22,733 bases of DNA from Elysia marginata (lineage: Eukaryota; Mollusca; Gastropoda; Plakobranchidae). The notes beneath the pieces are model-generated. The model was not told where the DNA came from, did not search any database, and saw only the letters and a program-made list of their open reading frames with translations. Within the stretch, counting starts at the first letter, position 1, and each line of letters opens with the position of its first letter. The stretch covers positions 77,305 to 100,037 of the forward strand of contig BMAT01004466.1 in NCBI GenBank assembly GCA_019649035.1, in the 5' to 3' direction. The position numbers were made by a program, and so were the translations under genes. Shown here piece by piece: positions 21,058 through 22,733 of this stretch.

Positions 21058-22035
21058 CTGTACCGGAAGTGTTAGAGTGTTGGGAAGGACAGTCAAAAAA
21101 GAATTTATGGTATTTGAAAACATTCCACATTCTCCCAAGATGTATTAATATATACACATGAAAATATCTTGAACATTTCTGGTACCAGCATAAACTTAAT
21201 TAGAATTTTGTAATTTTGTAATTTTTAGAACACTAGTTGTTGATTTGATGCAATTGTGATTTAATCAAAATAACACTGTTAAGATTTTGATAATCAAGAA
21301 TCTTTATAAATTACTTTGCGCACACAACGCCAAACGAAGAAGATATTTAACAGACCACGATGATGTAGAATAATAAAAGACTCTCCTTGAATTGAGTAAA
21401 AAATAAAAAAAATATTTCGACATAAGTGTGGTCCCCATTCTTCAATTAAAGTTATATAAACAGATAAAATTTAACTTTACGATAAACAAAGGAGCACACG
21501 CTTTGATTACATTTATTTTAGCGAACGCTGTTGATAGTAATTTAAAAACTTTCTTAATCTTTACTGTTATGCTTTTAAGGTGGTTTGATCGCGAGCCAGA
21601 TCTTTTTAAGTATATGATTAGTTTCATCAACAGATCCGATTATCGTTGCGGAACTGCTTATGCAGTCTAAATAGATAAACATGGTCTTAAAAAAGTCGTA
21701 TTGCTTTTTCTGAGTGTGTAGTACCAAAACAAACATCATAACACATTTGCCTTCCACTCTCTTACAACTTTGTATTACTATATTGCAAGCTTCAATTTGG
21801 CAAAGGCAAACATGTGATTGGTGTGTCACAGTTAATGATATTCCCTAACTTCAAAACTCGAAACTGTTATTTTTGAACCACTACTAGTAAACCAAATTAA
21901 TCCTTGCGTACCTTTTCCATAAAAATATCAACGAAAACAAAAAACGTAATTGAAGTTTTTAAATATCATACACTCAAATTTAAAAACAGCTCAATTTCCA
22001 ACAACTCTTGTCTAAGGAAAGACAAGTACACTTAC
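21058..22035 (-). other. unc-13 intron (978 nt, phase 1)
   Basis: Begins GTAAGTGTAC at 22035 and ends in a pyrimidine-rich tract with ...CTTCCGGTACAG at 21058. It is AT-rich, with no recognised insert. Open frames inside (21428-21670 plus, 21575-21829 minus) are AT-driven and unrecognised. Confidence 0.6.
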
Positions 22036-22081
22036 ACTGGGCATACGAGGGCGGTCTTTGCGTCTCTTGAACTGACAGCAT
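22036..22081 (-). CDS. unc-13: unc-13 microexon (46 nt), predicted
   Basis: A short predicted exon. On the minus strand a pyrimidine-rich acceptor (ttaccttttttccag) ends at 22082, and an excellent donor, AGT followed by GTAAGTGTAC, begins at 22035. The 46 nt read openly as MLSVQETQRPPSYAQ plus one leftover base. That gives a phase-1 end, exactly what the next exon at 21057 requires, and the joined codon is TCG (Ser). The other two frames would not fit the phase. The peptide is a proline-containing linker without a recognisable domain; its position after C2A is inferred from the neighbour. The first codon is ATG directly after the acceptor, but this need not be a start. Homology of this small exon is not recognised, so support comes from splice sites and phase only. 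Confidence 0.55.
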
Positions 22082-22733
22082 CTGGAAAAAAGGTAACGAC
22101 GCGTTTGTTAACTCAGTAATCTTTATATAGATTTGAGCAGATTAAAAAGAATACCTAGTTCGTTCAACAAACGCACAGATTTCTTAAAGCCTTTAGAAAA
22201 CTCATCTTTGCACTTGCAGAAAGCCCCTAGAGATATAATTTACAACTACTCCAATCGCTGGTAAGAAGAAAAAGAAAAAAAGAAAAAGCCTTGGTGGTTT
22301 ACACGGAATCTTTGAATTAAGATAAGACAGAGAAAGGTTATAACCTATGTAAATATCATTAAGCAAAAGCGTCTGACGCACGGAATTCCATTGACTACAA
22401 ATCAAACACTACGACTCACTCAAATGGCGTTAAAAAGTGAAAAAAAAACCCTTTTAGGGATTGTAAACTGAAGAAACGGGCTTCCAAACTAACGACTTGC
22501 CTCGTCCTCGCGGCAAAGTAAACACACAAACTGAGAATGATACAAATGTTTGCCTGCCTGTAACAGAGATGTTTTTACACTGCCAAGGATCACAAGCAAT
22601 CAATAGTGGCTGTTCGCGATAGGAACTACATCCTTCTTCCTACCAGAAGAAGATGTCTCGCGTCTTACAGGTGGATACCCCATAGGCTCCCCTGCCAGAT
22701 GACACCGAGCTCAACTTAAAATGAGCCATCAAC
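22082..22733. other. Upstream intron edge, possible further small exon
   Basis: Contains the acceptor tract of the 46-nt microexon. A donor-like CCT/GTAAGA at 22668 follows a short open stretch reading GEPMGYPP in the required phase, but its acceptor is poor. Nothing else recognised. Confidence 0.4.

Larger units (their letters stand above)
14750..22081 (-). other. unc-13: Partial unc-13/Munc13 gene (internal segment, right-to-left)
   Basis: Unc-13/Munc13 proteins prime synaptic vesicles at the presynaptic active zone by opening syntaxin for SNARE assembly. The window holds only the variable linker between the N-terminal C2A domain and the C1 domain. Two things support the identification. 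The 766-nt exon starts with a DSDY-containing stretch followed by an SAHQYRGV-like segment, resembling the DSDY...SVHQY stretch after C2A in vertebrate Munc13-1. The last exon ends in RSRWLEAFNRV, matching the calmodulin-binding helix of Munc13. Four exons can be chained with consistent intron phases and no stop. C2A exons are expected above 22733, and C1-C2B-MUN-C2C exons below position 1. The identification rests on remembered family sequence, not on a search. Confidence 0.8.

Noticed and set aside
1..22733. CRISPR array, bacterial operon, phage or defence system
   Set aside because: No spaced identical repeats, ribosome binding sites or clustered open genes; the texture is that of animal introns.

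Overview
This is animal nuclear DNA, not bacterial. It is AT-rich, full of microsatellites, has almost no long ATG-initiated reading frames, and the only convincing coding pieces are short GT-AG-bounded exons on the minus strand separated by kilobases of intron. A decayed jockey-like non-LTR retrotransposon and the general texture fit an invertebrate, probably a lophotrochozoan such as a mollusc; the species cannot be named from the sequence alone. The assembly has a 7-base N gap (12550-12556) inside a GA microsatellite.

Main content: part of an unc-13/Munc13 gene (presynaptic vesicle-priming factor), transcribed right to left. Supported exons in transcript order are a 46-nt microexon (22081-22036), a 766-nt exon encoding a disordered Asp/His/Tyr/Arg-rich linker (21057-20292), a 60-nt cassette exon (18300-18241), and a 169-nt exon (14918-14750) ending inside the calmodulin-binding helix that precedes the C1 domain. 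Intron phases fit throughout: phase 1 between the first two, phase 2 on both sides of the cassette and at the next exon, phase 0 at the last donor. The N-terminal C2A exons should lie to the right of the window. The C1, C2B, MUN and C2C exons should lie to the left, so 1-14749 is apparently one long intron, possibly containing an internal promoter.

Most interesting result: the 60-nt cassette is a diverged duplicate of the beginning of the next exon. The two encoded peptides match at 12 of 20 residues around a shared SRQST core, and several core codons differ only at the third base. Including or skipping it would switch the protein between two and one copies of that motif just before the calmodulin-binding helix, without changing frame.

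Layout: 1-14749 intronic, with a G-quadruplex motif (3101-3120), a degenerate 16-bp tandem repeat (4358-4432), large trinucleotide arrays (4577-4779, 5461-5501), a CpG-rich patch (about 6395-6745), long GA tracts (11197-11795, 12506-12614) and a hairpin-rich patch (13185-13390). Then 14750-14918 exon; 14919-18240 intron with the reverse-transcriptase relic (16790-17955); 18241-18300 cassette; 18301-20291 intron with AT-rich repeats and a CT tract; 20292-21057 exon; 21058-22035 intron; 22036-22081 exon; 22082-22733 intron or upstream sequence. No rRNA, tRNA or CRISPR was found.
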